From assembly GCF_024346675.1 (NCBI RefSeq), contig NZ_AP024850.1, forward strand, positions 2,790,001-2,854,000: a stretch of DNA of 64,000 nucleotides, in the 5' to 3' direction. The notes under the pieces are model-generated. The model made no database searches. It saw only the letters and a program-made list of their open reading frames with translations, and was not told the DNA's origin. A program made the translations under genes and the position numbers. The DNA is from Photobacterium sanguinicancri. GTDB taxonomy: Bacteria; Pseudomonadota; Gammaproteobacteria; Enterobacterales; Vibrionaceae. Positions 1-9,085 of this stretch are shown here, in pieces. Numbering within the stretch: the stretch's first letter is position 1; each line of letters starts with the position of its first letter.

Positions 1-1430
1 GCATTTAGCTTGCCGTCTTTTAACATGCGATCTTGTAAAACAGCGTGGTAGCCTGGTTTTGGTGGAATAGTACCTTCTGGTAGCTTCCAAATACCTTCAG
101 CGATAGCACGGTGCTTAGGATTAGCAACAACCATATCTGCTGGTAAACGGTGCGAGAAAGTACCTACTTCACGCGCTGTACCACAAGCCGATGGTTGGCC
201 TGTTAGTGAAAATGGGCTGTTACCAGGCTTAGAAATTTTGCCTGTTAGCAAGTGGATGTTGTACACCAAGCTGTTCATCCACACACCGCGAGTATGTTGG
301 TTCATACCCATAGTCCATAGTGACATTACTTTGGTGTTTGGATCCGCGTATTGCTTTGCCATCTCAAGTAGTTTCGCTTCTGAAACGCCTGACATTTTTG
401 ATGCTTTCTCTAACGTGTATTCCGCAACAGAGGCTTTGTACTCGTCAAAATTCATCGCGTACATTTTGCCCGAGTTGGCATGCGCTGCTTTTTGTTGCAA
501 AGGGTGCTCATCACGCAGACCATAACCGATATCGGTTTCAGCACGTTTGAAGTTAGTGTGCTTATTAACGAAATCCCAGTTAACCGCATCGTTTTGGATG
601 ATGTAGTTCGCAATGAAGTTCGCAATAGCAAGGTCAGTTTGTGGCTCGAAGATCATACCGTTATCAGCCAACTCAAACGAGCGGTGATAGTAAGTAGAAA
701 GCACGTTTACTTTAACATGTGGGTGACTCAAACGACGGTCAGTAATACGTGTCCACAAAACAGGGTGCATCTCAGCCATGTTTGAACCCCACAGAACGAA
801 TGCGTCTGCGTGTTCAAAATCATCATAACAACCCATAGGCTCATCGATACCGAAAGTACGCATAAACGCACCTACCGCCGATGCCATACAGTGACGTGCA
901 TTCGGATCGATGTTGTTAGAACGGAAGCCTGCTTTCATCATTTTCGATGCCGCATAACCTTCCATTACAGTCCATTGACCTGAACCGAACATACCCACAC
1001 TTGTTGGACCTTTTTCTTTCAGTGCGTCTTTCCACTTCTCTGCCATGATATCGAACGCTTGATCCCAAGAGATCGGCGCGAAATCACCATTTTTATCAAA
1101 CTTACCATCTGTCATACGCAGCATTGGTGTCTGTAGGCGATCTTTACCGTACATGATCTTAGACAGGAAGTAGCCTTTAATACAGTTTAAGCCTTTGTTT
1201 ACTGGCGCTTCAGGGTCACCCTGAGTTGCCACAACTCGGCCATTCTGTGTACCCACAAGTACTGAACAACCTGTACCACAAAAACGACAAGGCGCTTTGT
1301 CCCACTTAATTTTAGTTTGGTCAGAACTAACGATTAGGTTAGTTGCTGACGCAGGCAGGGTAATTCCCGCAACAGCAGCGGCTGATGCTGCCGCGTTTGC
1401 TTTCACAAACGCACGTCGTGTCATTTTCAT
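1..1430 (-). CDS. napA: periplasmic nitrate reductase catalytic subunit NapA (3' end beyond window)
   Basis: NapA is the molybdenum catalytic subunit that reduces nitrate to nitrite in the periplasm. About 476 N-terminal residues are visible, of roughly 830 usual for the family. The protein opens with a twin-arginine export motif (TRRAFVK, residues 4-10), followed by the [4Fe-4S] ligands CRFCGTGC and a later Cys in LNCIKGYF. The Cys of NARHCMAS (about residue 181) is the expected molybdenum ligand. The start ATG at 1430 overlaps the napD stop by 4 bases (ATGA), so the two are translationally coupled. A second ATG two codons later is possible. napB and napC would be expected just beyond the left edge. 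Confidence 0.96.
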   Translation of the reverse strand, partial: MKMTRRAFVKANAAASAAAVAGITLPASATNLIVSSDQTKIKWDKAPCRFCGTGCSVLVGTQNGRVVATQGDPEAPVNKGLNCIKGYFLSKIMYGKDRLQTPMLRMTDGKFDKNGDFAPISWDQAFDIMAEKWKDALKEKGPTSVGMFGSGQWTVMEGYAASKMMKAGFRSNNIDPNARHCMASAVGAFMRTFGIDEPMGCYDDFEHADAFVLWGSNMAEMHPVLWTRITDRRLSHPHVKVNVLSTYYHRSFELADNGMIFEPQTDLAIANFIANYIIQNDAVNWDFVNKHTNFKRAETDIGYGLRDEHPLQQKAAHANSGKMYAMNFDEYKASVAEYTLEKASKMSGVSEAKLLEMAKQYADPNTKVMSLWTMGMNQHTRGVWMNSLVYNIHLLTGKISKPGNSPFSLTGQPSACGTAREVGTFSHRLPADMVVANPKHRAIAEGIWKLPEGTIPPKPGYHAVLQDRMLKDGKLN

Positions 1431-1699
1431 GAGTCGTCCTCAGATTGCGAATCGAAGTGTTCAATTTGGTGATACACTAAAAAAGTGATTAAAACGTCTT
1501 CTAAGTTATTGATTTTATCTATTGTGTCCGTCACGTAGCCTTGATTCTCCGTTTCAAGTACTACAATGATTTTTCCCTCTTCACTCTCGCCGTGTATTTC
1601 TGTGTTTGGCATTTCTAAAATCTGAGCTTTTACTGTTTCTAGGGACTCAGGTTTAACATGCACCACAAGGCTAGAGATATGTACTTCATCCAGCGCCAT
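1427..1699 (-). CDS. napD: NapD, chaperone for NapA maturation and export
   Basis: This 90-residue protein matches NapD, the cytoplasmic chaperone that binds the NapA twin-arginine signal peptide and delays export until the cofactor is inserted. It has the small alpha/beta fold opening with [11 protein letters not shown] typical of the family and an acidic C terminus. It lies 3 bases after napF and overlaps napA by 4 bases, so napFDA is one transcription unit. Family length is close to the E. coli protein (about 87 residues). Assignment rests on sequence resemblance and operon position. Confidence 0.93.
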   Translation of the reverse strand: MALDEVHISSLVVHVKPESLETVKAQILEMPNTEIHGESEEGKIIVVLETENQGYVTDTIDKINNLEDVLITFLVYHQIEHFDSQSEDDS

Positions 1700-1702
1700 A
1701 TA

Positions 1703-2194
1703 CTATTTCTCTTCTTGTTGGCTGGTTATCATGGTGATAGCTGATGTTGGGCAGGTAGCAACGCATGCACCACAGCCATTACAAACATCCAATTCAAAAA
1801 CGGGTTGTGCTACACCACCAGCCTGTAATTTGAATCGAATGGCTTGTACCTCACACATATCACCGCAGCTACGGCACTCAACGTTGTTTTGAGCTAAACA
1901 TTGTTGAGTCACTTGTGCTTTTACATCCCAGGCGGCTTCCGTTGTAGGGCGGAATAACGGCTCGGGACAAGCTTGTGCACAGCGGGTGCAGAAGGTACAT
2001 TCACCACGATTAAAATCGACGGTAGGAAACCCACCATCGCCTTTTACAATAATTTCTGTTTCACAGGCTGAGAGACATTTGTTACATCGTGTGCAGTTAT
2101 CTACGAAAGTATCTTCATCAACAAGCCAAGGCATCCTTGGTAGGGCTGGGATACGACGTCGAGATAACAAGTTTCGTCGTCCACGATCAAACAT
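1703..2194 (-). CDS. napF: NapF, ferredoxin-type accessory protein
   Basis: NapF is a cytoplasmic iron-sulfur protein thought to help assemble or activate NapA. The 163 residues carry clusters of Cys motifs: CTRCNKC (near residue 35), CTFCTRCAQACP (near 67) and CNGCGACVATCP (near 138), plus CRSCGDMC between the second and third. The basic N terminus (RGRRNLLSRRR) is typical. The start ATG at 2194 has a GAGG ribosome binding site 9 bases upstream. It is the first gene of the nap operon and is divergent from narQ, with the NarP- and FNR-like sites upstream. Confidence 0.94.
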   Translation of the reverse strand: MFDRGRRNLLSRRRIPALPRMPWLVDEDTFVDNCTRCNKCLSACETEIIVKGDGGFPTVDFNRGECTFCTRCAQACPEPLFRPTTEAAWDVKAQVTQQCLAQNNVECRSCGDMCEVQAIRFKLQAGGVAQPVFELDVCNGCGACVATCPTSAITMITSQQEEK

Positions 2195-2354
2195 TAATGA
2201 CTACCTCAAAAACCACACTTATGAAATAAGATGAACAGATATTGGTTTGCAATTATTCATGTACATATTTAAAAGGTATTAACGACCTCAAATGCTGTTC
2301 ATAATTGCTCATTATTCTTCACGGCAAGTTTAGAACTCTTAACAAATGCTTAAA

Positions 2355-2370
2355 TACCCAGTTAGGGTTA
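2355..2370 (-). promoter_or_regulatory. putative NarP binding site (7-2-7 heptamers) for nap
   Basis: The sequence TACCCAGTTAGGGTTA fits the NarL/NarP inverted heptamer pattern TACYYMT-N2-AKRRGTA with two mismatches. It lies about 160 bases upstream of the napF start. The site and the narQP genes next door suggest nitrate/nitrite induction of nap. Binding is inferred. Confidence 0.6.
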
Positions 2371-2384
2371 ATTAACTGCTTTAT

Positions 2385-2398
2385 TTGTTCTGGATCAA
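2385..2398 (-). promoter_or_regulatory. putative FNR site upstream of napF
   Basis: TTGTTCTGGATCAA matches the FNR consensus TTGAT-N4-ATCAA at 9 of 10 positions. It lies on the distal side of the NarP-like site relative to napF, the same order as in the known E. coli napF promoter, although the centre-to-centre distance here is about 29 bases against about 20 there. It could alternatively act on narQ, whose start is 119 bases away. Confidence 0.55.
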
Positions 2399-2516
2399 TA
2401 AACTGAAATGACAACCCTCACACTATTTAGTTTACAATCGCATCAATAACCGTAGTGATAAGAATTTAACCACTCTTCTTATCACTACTAAAAATAATAG
2501 AACATAAGGATGCTGC

Positions 2517-4208
2517 GTGCAGAATAGGCCACAAAAGCCAGTCACAACGACCATTGCTCGTGCCATGTTGGCCATCTTGCTACTCTCGATTGCAACCACC
2601 AGCTTTGCTTTACTGACCCTTGCATCCAGCTTGAATGATGCTGAGGCAATCAATGTATCTGGATCGTTGCGAATGCAGAGCTACCGACTGGCGTACGATA
2701 TTCAAGCTGAGTCTCCACTTTTCAATGACCACCTTGACCAATTTGAGCAGTCCCTTTTTTCGCCCTCTATGGCCGCGCTCGAGCACTGGACAGTGCCTGC
2801 TGATATTCAACGCCATTACTACAGTTTGATTAACCGCTGGGAAAACCTGAATCCTTCGCTAGCAACGGAAAACGAAACACGTTTTGTCCATGAAGTCGCA
2901 ACCTTTGTCGATAACATTGATAGGTTCGTGTTTGAGTTGCAGGAATTTTCAGTCATAAAACTGCAAATTTTATCCATTACCGGAGGGGTTGGTTTAAGCC
3001 TGATCTTAGTAATAGCGTTGTTTACCATTCACTTCACTCAACGAAAAATCGTCAGCCCATTGAACCAACTTGTTGCGGCAAGTCAGCAAGTACAGAGCGG
3101 TGATTTTGATGTGAAGATCGAGGTAAAAAGTGACAACGAACTTGGCATTTTAGCGGGTACTTTCTCGAAAATGGCAGCCGAGTTAGGCAAACACTACCGT
3201 AATTTAGAACAGTCGGTGAATGAGAAAACACGTCGATTACGTCACGCGAATGAATCATTACAAGTGCTGTACAACTGCTCTCAAGAGCTATCAGTTACAC
3301 GTTTAACCACTCAGAACTTTAAAAACATGCTCGATACCTTGGTCGAGATTGAAGGCCTAACGGCGGTTACACTAACGATTGATGAAAACAATGGGGCTGA
3401 AACCGTCATAAAAGCAGGCATCTCCACAGAACGTCACTGGCATCATCACGACCTGATGTTAGATGGCCAAGTCATGGGACAACTGCAATGGCAAGAAACC
3501 TTGCCCTGCCCTGATCACGCCTTAATTGATAATGTTTCTCGGCTATTAAGCCGCGGTATTTACTATAACCGAGCTCAAAAGCAGGCAGATCAATTACTAT
3601 TAATGGAAGAACGTGCCACCATTGCACGTGAACTTCATGATTCGCTTGCCCAGTCACTGTCTTATTTGAAAATTCAGGTCACATTACTAAAGCGCCAACT
3701 GGCAAAGCAAGAACATGAACATGCAGAACAGATAATTGCCGAAATAGATAACGGTCTATCAAGTGCGTACACCCAGCTTAGAGAACTGTTAAGCACTTTT
3801 CGTTTAACCATTAAAGAAGCCAATTTTGGTGAGGCCCTTGTTGAGATAATGAAACCACTTGATGAGCAAACAGATTCGATGATAATCATCGATAATCAGT
3901 TATCATCACTTAATCTCGATGCGCACCGCCAAGTACACTTATTACAATTGATCCGAGAAGCCACGCTCAACGCGATCAAGCATGCGCAAGCAGATGAAAT
4001 CATCATTACTTGCCAGCAAGAGCATGAGCAGGTCAGCATCACTATCTGCGACGACGGCCTAGGCTTCGATCAAAGTAACGAAAAACTCAACCATTACGGG
4101 TTAGCTATTATGGCTGAACGGGCAGATCGCTTAAATGGTGAAGTAACAATAACCTCAGAGCCAGAGCAAGGCTGCTGCGTTACGCTCAGTTTCTTGCTAG
4201 CGCCATAA
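2517..4208 (+). CDS. narQ: nitrate/nitrite sensor histidine kinase NarQ
   Basis: NarQ is an inner-membrane sensor kinase that detects nitrate or nitrite in the periplasm and phosphorylates NarP. The 563 residues show a first membrane helix (about 14-36), a periplasmic sensing domain with the SGSLRMQSYRLAY P-box, a second helix (about 149-170), a HAMP segment, a GAF-like region, then the HisKA_3 motif ARELHDSLAQS with the phospho-accepting His near residue 374 and an ATPase domain ending DDGLGFD and HYGLAIMAERA. The start is GTG, chosen because ATAAGGA lies 6 bases upstream; the nearer ATG at 2510 is closed after five codons. narP follows 10 bases later. Confidence 0.94.
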   Translation: MQNRPQKPVTTTIARAMLAILLLSIATTSFALLTLASSLNDAEAINVSGSLRMQSYRLAYDIQAESPLFNDHLDQFEQSLFSPSMAALEHWTVPADIQRHYYSLINRWENLNPSLATENETRFVHEVATFVDNIDRFVFELQEFSVIKLQILSITGGVGLSLILVIALFTIHFTQRKIVSPLNQLVAASQQVQSGDFDVKIEVKSDNELGILAGTFSKMAAELGKHYRNLEQSVNEKTRRLRHANESLQVLYNCSQELSVTRLTTQNFKNMLDTLVEIEGLTAVTLTIDENNGAETVIKAGISTERHWHHHDLMLDGQVMGQLQWQETLPCPDHALIDNVSRLLSRGIYYNRAQKQADQLLLMEERATIARELHDSLAQSLSYLKIQVTLLKRQLAKQEHEHAEQIIAEIDNGLSSAYTQLRELLSTFRLTIKEANFGEALVEIMKPLDEQTDSMIIIDNQLSSLNLDAHRQVHLLQLIREATLNAIKHAQADEIIITCQQEHEQVSITICDDGLGFDQSNEKLNHYGLAIMAERADRLNGEVTITSEPEQGCCVTLSFLLAP

Positions 4209-4218
4209 GGATAATAAA

Positions 4219-4845
4219 ATGACGTGTTGGAAAGTAATGATTGTCGATGACCACCCGCTAATGCGTCGTGGTATTGGCCAGTTACTCAGTTTTGAACCCG
4301 ATTTTGAATTGGTTGCAGAAGCAAGCAATGGCGCAGATGCCCTTGGGTTAGCCCATGAAAAAGAACCCGATCTAATCCTGTTAGATTTAAATATGAAAGG
4401 CATGTCAGGTTTAGATACGTTAAACACCATGCGAGCGGAAGGGATCGAGAGCAGCATTGTGGTATTAACCGTTTCTGACAGCCGTAACGACGTTAAGACA
4501 CTGATCCAAGCAGGTGCTGACGGTTACCTACTAAAAGATACCGAGCCCGATGAACTAATCCGTTTACTGAAAGAAGCCATGTGTGGTGGTAAAGCCTACA
4601 GCAGTTTAGTGAAAGAATACCTGACCGATAATGTTGAGCAAGACAGCTTGCTTGATAGCCTTACCGATCGTGAAACCCAGATTTTACAAGAAGTCGCCAA
4701 AGGTCACCGTAATAAACAAATTGCGGATACTCTCTTTATTTCAGAAGCTACCGTGAAAGTGCATATGAAAAGCTTGCTGAAAAAACTGCAAGTGAAATCG
4801 CGTACAGCAGCAACGGTACTGTACTTAGAATCGCAAGGGCTATAA
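4219..4845 (+). CDS. narP: nitrate/nitrite response regulator NarP
   Basis: NarP is a cytoplasmic DNA-binding response regulator of the NarL/FixJ type. The receiver domain covers about residues 1-120 with the phospho-acceptor Asp near 56 in LLDLNMKGMSG. A LuxR-type helix-turn-helix lies in the C terminus (LTDRETQILQEVAKG...ISEATVKVHMKSLLKKL). It is 10 bases downstream of narQ and has a good ribosome binding site (AAGGATAAT). It most likely acts on the divergent nap operon through the site at 2355-2370. Length of 208 residues is usual. Confidence 0.94.
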   Translation: MTCWKVMIVDDHPLMRRGIGQLLSFEPDFELVAEASNGADALGLAHEKEPDLILLDLNMKGMSGLDTLNTMRAEGIESSIVVLTVSDSRNDVKTLIQAGADGYLLKDTEPDELIRLLKEAMCGGKAYSSLVKEYLTDNVEQDSLLDSLTDRETQILQEVAKGHRNKQIADTLFISEATVKVHMKSLLKKLQVKSRTAATVLYLESQGL

Positions 4846-5181
4846 GTGAAACAGTACTTTGTACTTGGCTTTGTGCTATTGACTTTGAATGGCTGTACAA
4901 CCACCCCTGTCACACTGAAAGGTAAACAGGTTGATATTGTTTGGAATGTGGAAACTACCAGCCAGCAATGCCAGCTAAAAAGCACACTAGTGGGATCAGA
5001 GGGGTCATGGTACAACTTTTGGTTACTTGCCAATGACTCACTAGTAGAAGGCGCATTGAACCAACTACGCAACCAAGCTGCTTCCGTTGGGGCTAATACT
5101 GTTTTATTGGGTCAGCCAGTTCCTTATGCTTCTTCTGTCACTTATATCGGCAATGCCTATTACTGCCCGTCGAAAAAATAA
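4846..5181 (+). CDS. small DUF4156-type lipoprotein
   Basis: This 111-residue protein has a lipoprotein signal peptide with lipobox LNGC (Cys near residue 17). The mature part has several Cys residues and the motif LRNQAASVGANTVLLG, which resembles the DUF4156 family of small outer-membrane lipoproteins. Function is unknown. The start is GTG directly abutting the narP stop (TAAGTG), so it is probably cotranslated with narQP. A strong terminator follows at 5225. The link to nitrate sensing is positional only. Confidence 0.75.
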   Translation: MKQYFVLGFVLLTLNGCTTTPVTLKGKQVDIVWNVETTSQQCQLKSTLVGSEGSWYNFWLLANDSLVEGALNQLRNQAASVGANTVLLGQPVPYASSVTYIGNAYYCPSKK

Positions 5182-5224
5182 GACACTTAACGCCAAGTCA
5201 ACGCTTCGCAAACAACAATCCAAA

Positions 5225-5250
5225 AAAACCGCCGAAAGGCGGTTTTCTTT
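5225..5250. terminator. bidirectional intrinsic terminator
   Basis: AAAACCGCC and GGCGGTTTT arms around a GAAA loop, with A and T runs on either side. It ends the narQP-lipoprotein unit on the plus strand and the winged-helix gene on the minus strand. Confidence 0.85.
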
Positions 5251-5280
5251 TGATGACATATTAACACTAACGTATAGAAG

Positions 5281-5559
5281 CTAAGCCAACGCGCTGATTA
5301 AATCCGGTTCACGATCTTCAACCCAAGCGGGATCAAACGGCCCCCAATCACTCAATTTATAGTAGCCATCGTTATGACGCTTACCATCTTGAATAAAGGT
5401 CAACTCAAAACCCAAACCGGGTAATGCTTTTAATACATCCTGAATAGTTCGACGAGGCCAGCCCGTTTTCTCGATCAATTTAGGGACGTTAGGACGTTCG
5501 ATATGTTCAACTAATAAAGCCAAATAAAGGCGGCGTGCAAAAACTGGATTCAATTCCAT
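5281..5559 (-). CDS. winged helix-turn-helix domain protein
   Basis: A 92-residue protein dominated by a winged helix-turn-helix (RLYLALLVEHIERPNVPKLI followed by WPRRTIQDVLKALPGLGF) with a wing containing DGKRHNDGYY. Proteins of this kind are common and conserved in Vibrionaceae, but I know of no assigned function. The start at 5559 (MELNP) is chosen because GGAGG lies 5 bases upstream; in-frame codons extend 11 residues further without a ribosome binding site. It is likely a small transcriptional regulator whose targets cannot be inferred from the neighbours. Confidence 0.78.
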   Translation of the reverse strand: MELNPVFARRLYLALLVEHIERPNVPKLIEKTGWPRRTIQDVLKALPGLGFELTFIQDGKRHNDGYYKLSDWGPFDPAWVEDREPDLISALA

Positions 5560-6012
5560 TGAGACCTCCACAATACTCATTTGAGTAATCATCTGAAGCG
5601 ATCGTCGTTAAAAATGACGGCAAATAACTACTCAAATAGGTATATCCTTGGCAAAGGCCTTGAACGAACAAGGCGCACTCATTATTGCGACAATCTAAAA
5701 TGACATGTTGAGTTTGATCAATATGCGAGTCTGTTTACCGTATATTCCATCCTATAAGTGGGCATCCATCACACTTTCGTGGTGTTTATCTGCAACCATT
5801 TTAGCTACCGGCAAGTAAGCATTTACTCACAACAGCAATAATTTGCTCACTTCGTAAGCAACACTCTCTTTGATTCATGATAACTCCCTGTCATAACTGC
5901 GTTTTAATCATGCTGAATCTGCCACCTCTTCTTGTTTCATTCTCTTTTTCAAAAGCCATTGAACATCTACACTGACAATATTCCCTCCGCATACATATAA
6001 GGACACCGCCGT
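5560..6012. other. intergenic region, one weak small-ORF candidate
   Basis: There are 453 bases without a recognised gene. The minus strand has a 25-codon frame at 5801-5878 preceded by AGGGAG at 5-base spacing, which would lie in the leader of the winged-helix gene. The plus-strand end carries the ATAAGGA ribosome binding site of the MAPEG gene. No terminator or clear operator is visible. Confidence 0.4.
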
Positions 6013-6411
6013 ATGACCCCAGCATTCTGGAGTATTCTGGTTTTAATCGTCATCAATTATGCCCTCGCAGGGCTAGGAAGTTGGTTAACAAAACGCTCGA
6101 CAGGCCATTTCGATATCAATCAGCCAAGAGTACAAGAACGCGAATTAACTGGCGCGGTAGCGCGTATAAAAGCAGCCCAAGCAAATGGGTGGGAAGCTAT
6201 TCCAGTCTTTGCTATTTGTGTTTTCATTGCGCACCTTGCTGGTGTACCCGCCCATCAAGCGGCCTTACCTGCGTACTTATTCGTGGTGTCACGGGCGCTA
6301 TATATCCTTTGCTACATCTTTAAGCTCAGCCCTTGGCGTACCATCGTTTTTACACTGGGTATCGTGGCTTGTGGCTGGCTGATAAAGATGGCAACTGTGG
6401 TTACATCCTAA
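6013..6411 (+). CDS. MAPEG family membrane protein
   Basis: This 132-residue protein resembles the MAPEG family (membrane-associated proteins in eicosanoid and glutathione metabolism). It has four hydrophobic segments (about 5-25, 60-80, 84-103 and 108-128) and the family-like stretch RVQERELTGAVARIKAAQANGWEAIPVF with conserved Arg, Ala and Glu positions. Bacterial members are inner-membrane proteins of mostly unknown substrate. ATAAGGA lies 9 bases upstream of the ATG. It is followed by a 100-base gap and the ArsC-like gene, so it is probably a separate unit. Confidence 0.8.
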   Translation: MTPAFWSILVLIVINYALAGLGSWLTKRSTGHFDINQPRVQERELTGAVARIKAAQANGWEAIPVFAICVFIAHLAGVPAHQAALPAYLFVVSRALYILCYIFKLSPWRTIVFTLGIVACGWLIKMATVVTS

Positions 6412-6511
6412 GACAAAATCAATGTCCCTCCGTGTTGCACCTAGGTCTCATTCTGGTTATAAAGGAGAGCTATACCTCATTTTAATAACTCATTAGGTAA
6501 GTCGGCTCACA

Positions 6512-6877
6512 ATGAAAACAACTGCATACGGCATCAAAAACTGCGACACCATCAAGAAAATGAAAAAGTGGTTTGAAGCTGAAAATATTGAGTACCAATT
6601 TCACGATTACCGTGTCGAGGGCTTAGATCTAGAAATGTTAGAAGCATTTGAAGCGGCATTGGGTTGGGAGGCAATGGTTAATAAGCGTGGCACAACTTAC
6701 CGTCAGCTCAGCGATGAGCAAAAAGATGGCCTAAACCGCGACACGGCAATCAGCTTAATGCTGGAGTTCCCAGCAATGATCAAGCGTCCTCTGCTTGTTC
6801 ACAACGAAAGCCATTACCTCGGCTTTAAACCTGCGCAATATCAAGAGATCTTTGCATCTCACGTTGCAGCGAAATAA
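6512..6877 (+). CDS. ArsC/Spx-family reductase, YffB-like
   Basis: This 121-residue thioredoxin-fold protein opens with [16 protein letters not shown], the single-Cys active-site segment of the ArsC/Spx superfamily. A later IKRPLLV segment provides the conserved Arg-Pro. It corresponds to E. coli YffB, located next to dapE there too; YffB is thought to be a glutathione-dependent thiol reductase, but its substrate is not established. dapE follows after 14 bases, implying an operon. Confidence 0.88.
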   Translation: MKTTAYGIKNCDTIKKMKKWFEAENIEYQFHDYRVEGLDLEMLEAFEAALGWEAMVNKRGTTYRQLSDEQKDGLNRDTAISLMLEFPAMIKRPLLVHNESHYLGFKPAQYQEIFASHVAAK

Positions 6878-6891
6878 GGAAGGATACAAGG

Positions 6892-8022
6892 ATGTCAGAA
6901 AGCCCGGTAATTGCACTGGCCAAAGATTTTATTAGTCGCCAATCCGTCACGCCTGAGGATGCAGGCTGCCAAGACGTTATGATTGCACGCCTTGAAAAAC
7001 TCGGCTTCATCATAGAAACCATGGTATTTGAAGATACGACTAACCTCTGGGCTCGTCGTGGCAGTGAAGCGCCATTGTTTGTCTTTGCAGGCCACACCGA
7101 TGTGGTCCCTTCAGGCAAGGTCGCGCTATGGCATACCCCTCCGTTTGAACCAACCATTATCGATGGTTACTTACATGGTCGTGGCGCAGCGGATATGAAA
7201 GGTTCACTGGCGTGTATGATTGTTGCTATTGAACGATTCATTGCTGAAAACCCTAACCATGCTGGTTCAATCGCCTTATTGATCACATCAGATGAAGAAG
7301 GGCCATTCATTAACGGGACAACCCGTGTGATTGACACCCTAGAAGCACGTAACGAAAAGATCGATATGTGCATTGTGGGTGAACCCTCTAGCACCCATGA
7401 AGTCGGTGATGTGGTGAAAAATGGCCGTCGTGGTTCGATTACGGGTGATATTACGGTAAAAGGCATACAAGGCCATGTCGCCTATCCACACCTTGCTGAT
7501 AATCCAGTTCACCGCGCCATGCCTGCACTGGCAGAGTTAGCAGCCACTACGTGGGATAACGGCAATGAGTACTTCCCACCCACCAGTTTTCAAATTGCCA
7601 ATCTTGCAGCAGGAACAGGGGCATCCAATGTGATCCCTGGTGAGTTCGAGGTGCAGTTTAACCTCCGCTTCAGTACAGAGCTAACGGATGAAGACATCAG
7701 ACGTAAAGTGCATTCTGTGCTGGACGCACATGGGTTAGATTACGATCTTAAATGGACGTTAAGTGGCCAACCTTTCCTTACCGATCACGGCACCCTACTT
7801 GATGCTGTTGTAACGGCAATCGAAACGGTCAATCACAAACGTCCTGAGCTATTAACCACGGGTGGGACATCTGATGGGCGCTTTATCGCCCGTACAGGAG
7901 CCCAAGTGGTTGAACTAGGCCCGGTGAATGCCACTATTCATAAAGTTAACGAGTGCGTAAAAGTCGCTGATCTTGAAAAGCTGACCGATATGTACCAAAA
8001 AGTATTGGAAAACGCGCTCTAA
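6892..8022 (+). CDS. dapE: succinyl-diaminopimelate desuccinylase DapE
   Basis: DapE hydrolyses N-succinyl-LL-2,6-diaminopimelate to LL-diaminopimelate and succinate in lysine and peptidoglycan precursor synthesis. The 376-residue M20 metallopeptidase shows the zinc ligands in [11 protein letters not shown] (His, about 67), GRGAADMKG (Asp, about 100), the catalytic Glu in TSDEEGP (about 135), and the dimerisation-domain His in GHVAYPH. Family length is usual (E. coli 375). The stop overlaps the start of the next gene by one base (TAATG). Confidence 0.97.
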   Translation: MSESPVIALAKDFISRQSVTPEDAGCQDVMIARLEKLGFIIETMVFEDTTNLWARRGSEAPLFVFAGHTDVVPSGKVALWHTPPFEPTIIDGYLHGRGAADMKGSLACMIVAIERFIAENPNHAGSIALLITSDEEGPFINGTTRVIDTLEARNEKIDMCIVGEPSSTHEVGDVVKNGRRGSITGDITVKGIQGHVAYPHLADNPVHRAMPALAELAATTWDNGNEYFPPTSFQIANLAAGTGASNVIPGEFEVQFNLRFSTELTDEDIRRKVHSVLDAHGLDYDLKWTLSGQPFLTDHGTLLDAVVTAIETVNHKRPELLTTGGTSDGRFIARTGAQVVELGPVNATIHKVNECVKVADLEKLTDMYQKVLENAL

Positions 8023-8717
8023 TGCCGACCACTCCATTTGCCCATCGCATTAGCGATGGGCTGCTAACCGGCCAATCAACCGATCACCTTGTTAGCCACC
8101 AGCAGCACTTTATTCATCAGGCGATTGAACCTGATTTTTTAGCTATGCAGCAAGCAGCGAAAAAGTCAGGCTTTGAGCTATGCCTTGCCAGTGGCTTTCG
8201 CTCGTTCGAACGCCAACAAATGATTTGGGATAATAAATTCAATGGTCTGCGCCCGATTCTGGATCATAATAGCCAGCCATTAGATCCTGAGTTATTGTCT
8301 GATAAAGAAAAGATCATGGCGATCCTACGTTGGTCTGCTCTTCCGGGGGCGAGTCGGCATCATTGGGGAACAGATATCGATATCTATGCCCGCAACTGTC
8401 TCCCTGTGGGCGTCCAACTCCAATTAGAACCATGGGAATACCAAGATGGTGGGCACCAAGCCGAACTAGCCCAATGGTTAACGGAGCACATGGCTAAATA
8501 CGGTTTTTATTTACCCTATAAAAATGATCTTGGTGGTGTCTCTGCTGAACCTTGGCACCTCAGCTATCACACCGTCAGCCAACCATTATTACAGCACTTC
8601 ACATTAGAGTTGCTCCATCGCACAATTAACCAAAGTCAGGTCGCTGGAAAGTCGCAGATTTTGGCAAACCTTGATAGTATTTATAACAGGTTCATTATTA
8701 ATATCTGTGAGGTCTAA
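8022..8717 (+). CDS. M15 family D-Ala-D-Ala carboxypeptidase-like protein
   Basis: This 231-residue protein contains the M15B/VanY peptidase signature: SGFRSFERQQMIW, then HHWGTDIDIY with a zinc His and Asp, and EPWHLSY with the second zinc His. Such enzymes trim D-Ala from peptidoglycan stem peptides. No signal peptide is visible, so either it acts in the cytoplasm, perhaps on recycled or precursor peptides, or it uses another export route. It is translationally coupled to dapE, which is biologically apt because dapE supplies the meso-diaminopimelate pathway. Confidence 0.85.
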   Translation: MPTTPFAHRISDGLLTGQSTDHLVSHQQHFIHQAIEPDFLAMQQAAKKSGFELCLASGFRSFERQQMIWDNKFNGLRPILDHNSQPLDPELLSDKEKIMAILRWSALPGASRHHWGTDIDIYARNCLPVGVQLQLEPWEYQDGGHQAELAQWLTEHMAKYGFYLPYKNDLGGVSAEPWHLSYHTVSQPLLQHFTLELLHRTINQSQVAGKSQILANLDSIYNRFIINICEV

Positions 8718-8945
8718 ATGGAATGGTTACTGAATCCGTGGGTGATCACAGCTGTCATATTAAGTGTTGTTGTCAGTAATATTATGGCTTTGAAGTACAC
8801 CGCCAATATGAAATTTGGCGACAAAGATAAAATCAAATATTTAAAAGAAAAACACGATCGTGAACAAGCATTAGCAGAAGAAGAAAAAAATGCTAAGCAA
8901 ATCAGTGAAGAGTCTCCGTCAGACATAAATAACACGAAAAAATAA
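8718..8945 (+). CDS. DUF2897 family small membrane protein
   Basis: This 75-residue protein has one N-terminal membrane helix (about residues 4-26) and a highly charged, probably helical cytoplasmic tail rich in Lys and Glu. It matches the DUF2897 family of gammaproteobacterial single-pass proteins found downstream of dapE. The start follows the M15 gene stop directly (TAAATG). A terminator follows at 9038. No function is known. Confidence 0.78.
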   Translation: MEWLLNPWVITAVILSVVVSNIMALKYTANMKFGDKDKIKYLKEKHDREQALAEEEKNAKQISEESPSDINNTKK

Positions 8946-9037
8946 GCTTATATTTATACCAATCTAACTAAGCACCTGATCGTTTTTACTGATTACAATC
9001 ACTGATCACTAGGTTATAGACTGTTATTACACCCATT

Positions 9038-9065
9038 AAAAAAGGTTGCCGAGGCAACCTTTTTT
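9038..9065. terminator. bidirectional intrinsic terminator
   Basis: GGTTGCC and GGCAACC arms with a GA loop, flanked by A6 and T6. It serves the dapE unit from the left and proA from the right. Confidence 0.88.
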
Positions 9066-9085
9066 GTACGCAAGTTATCGCTGAT

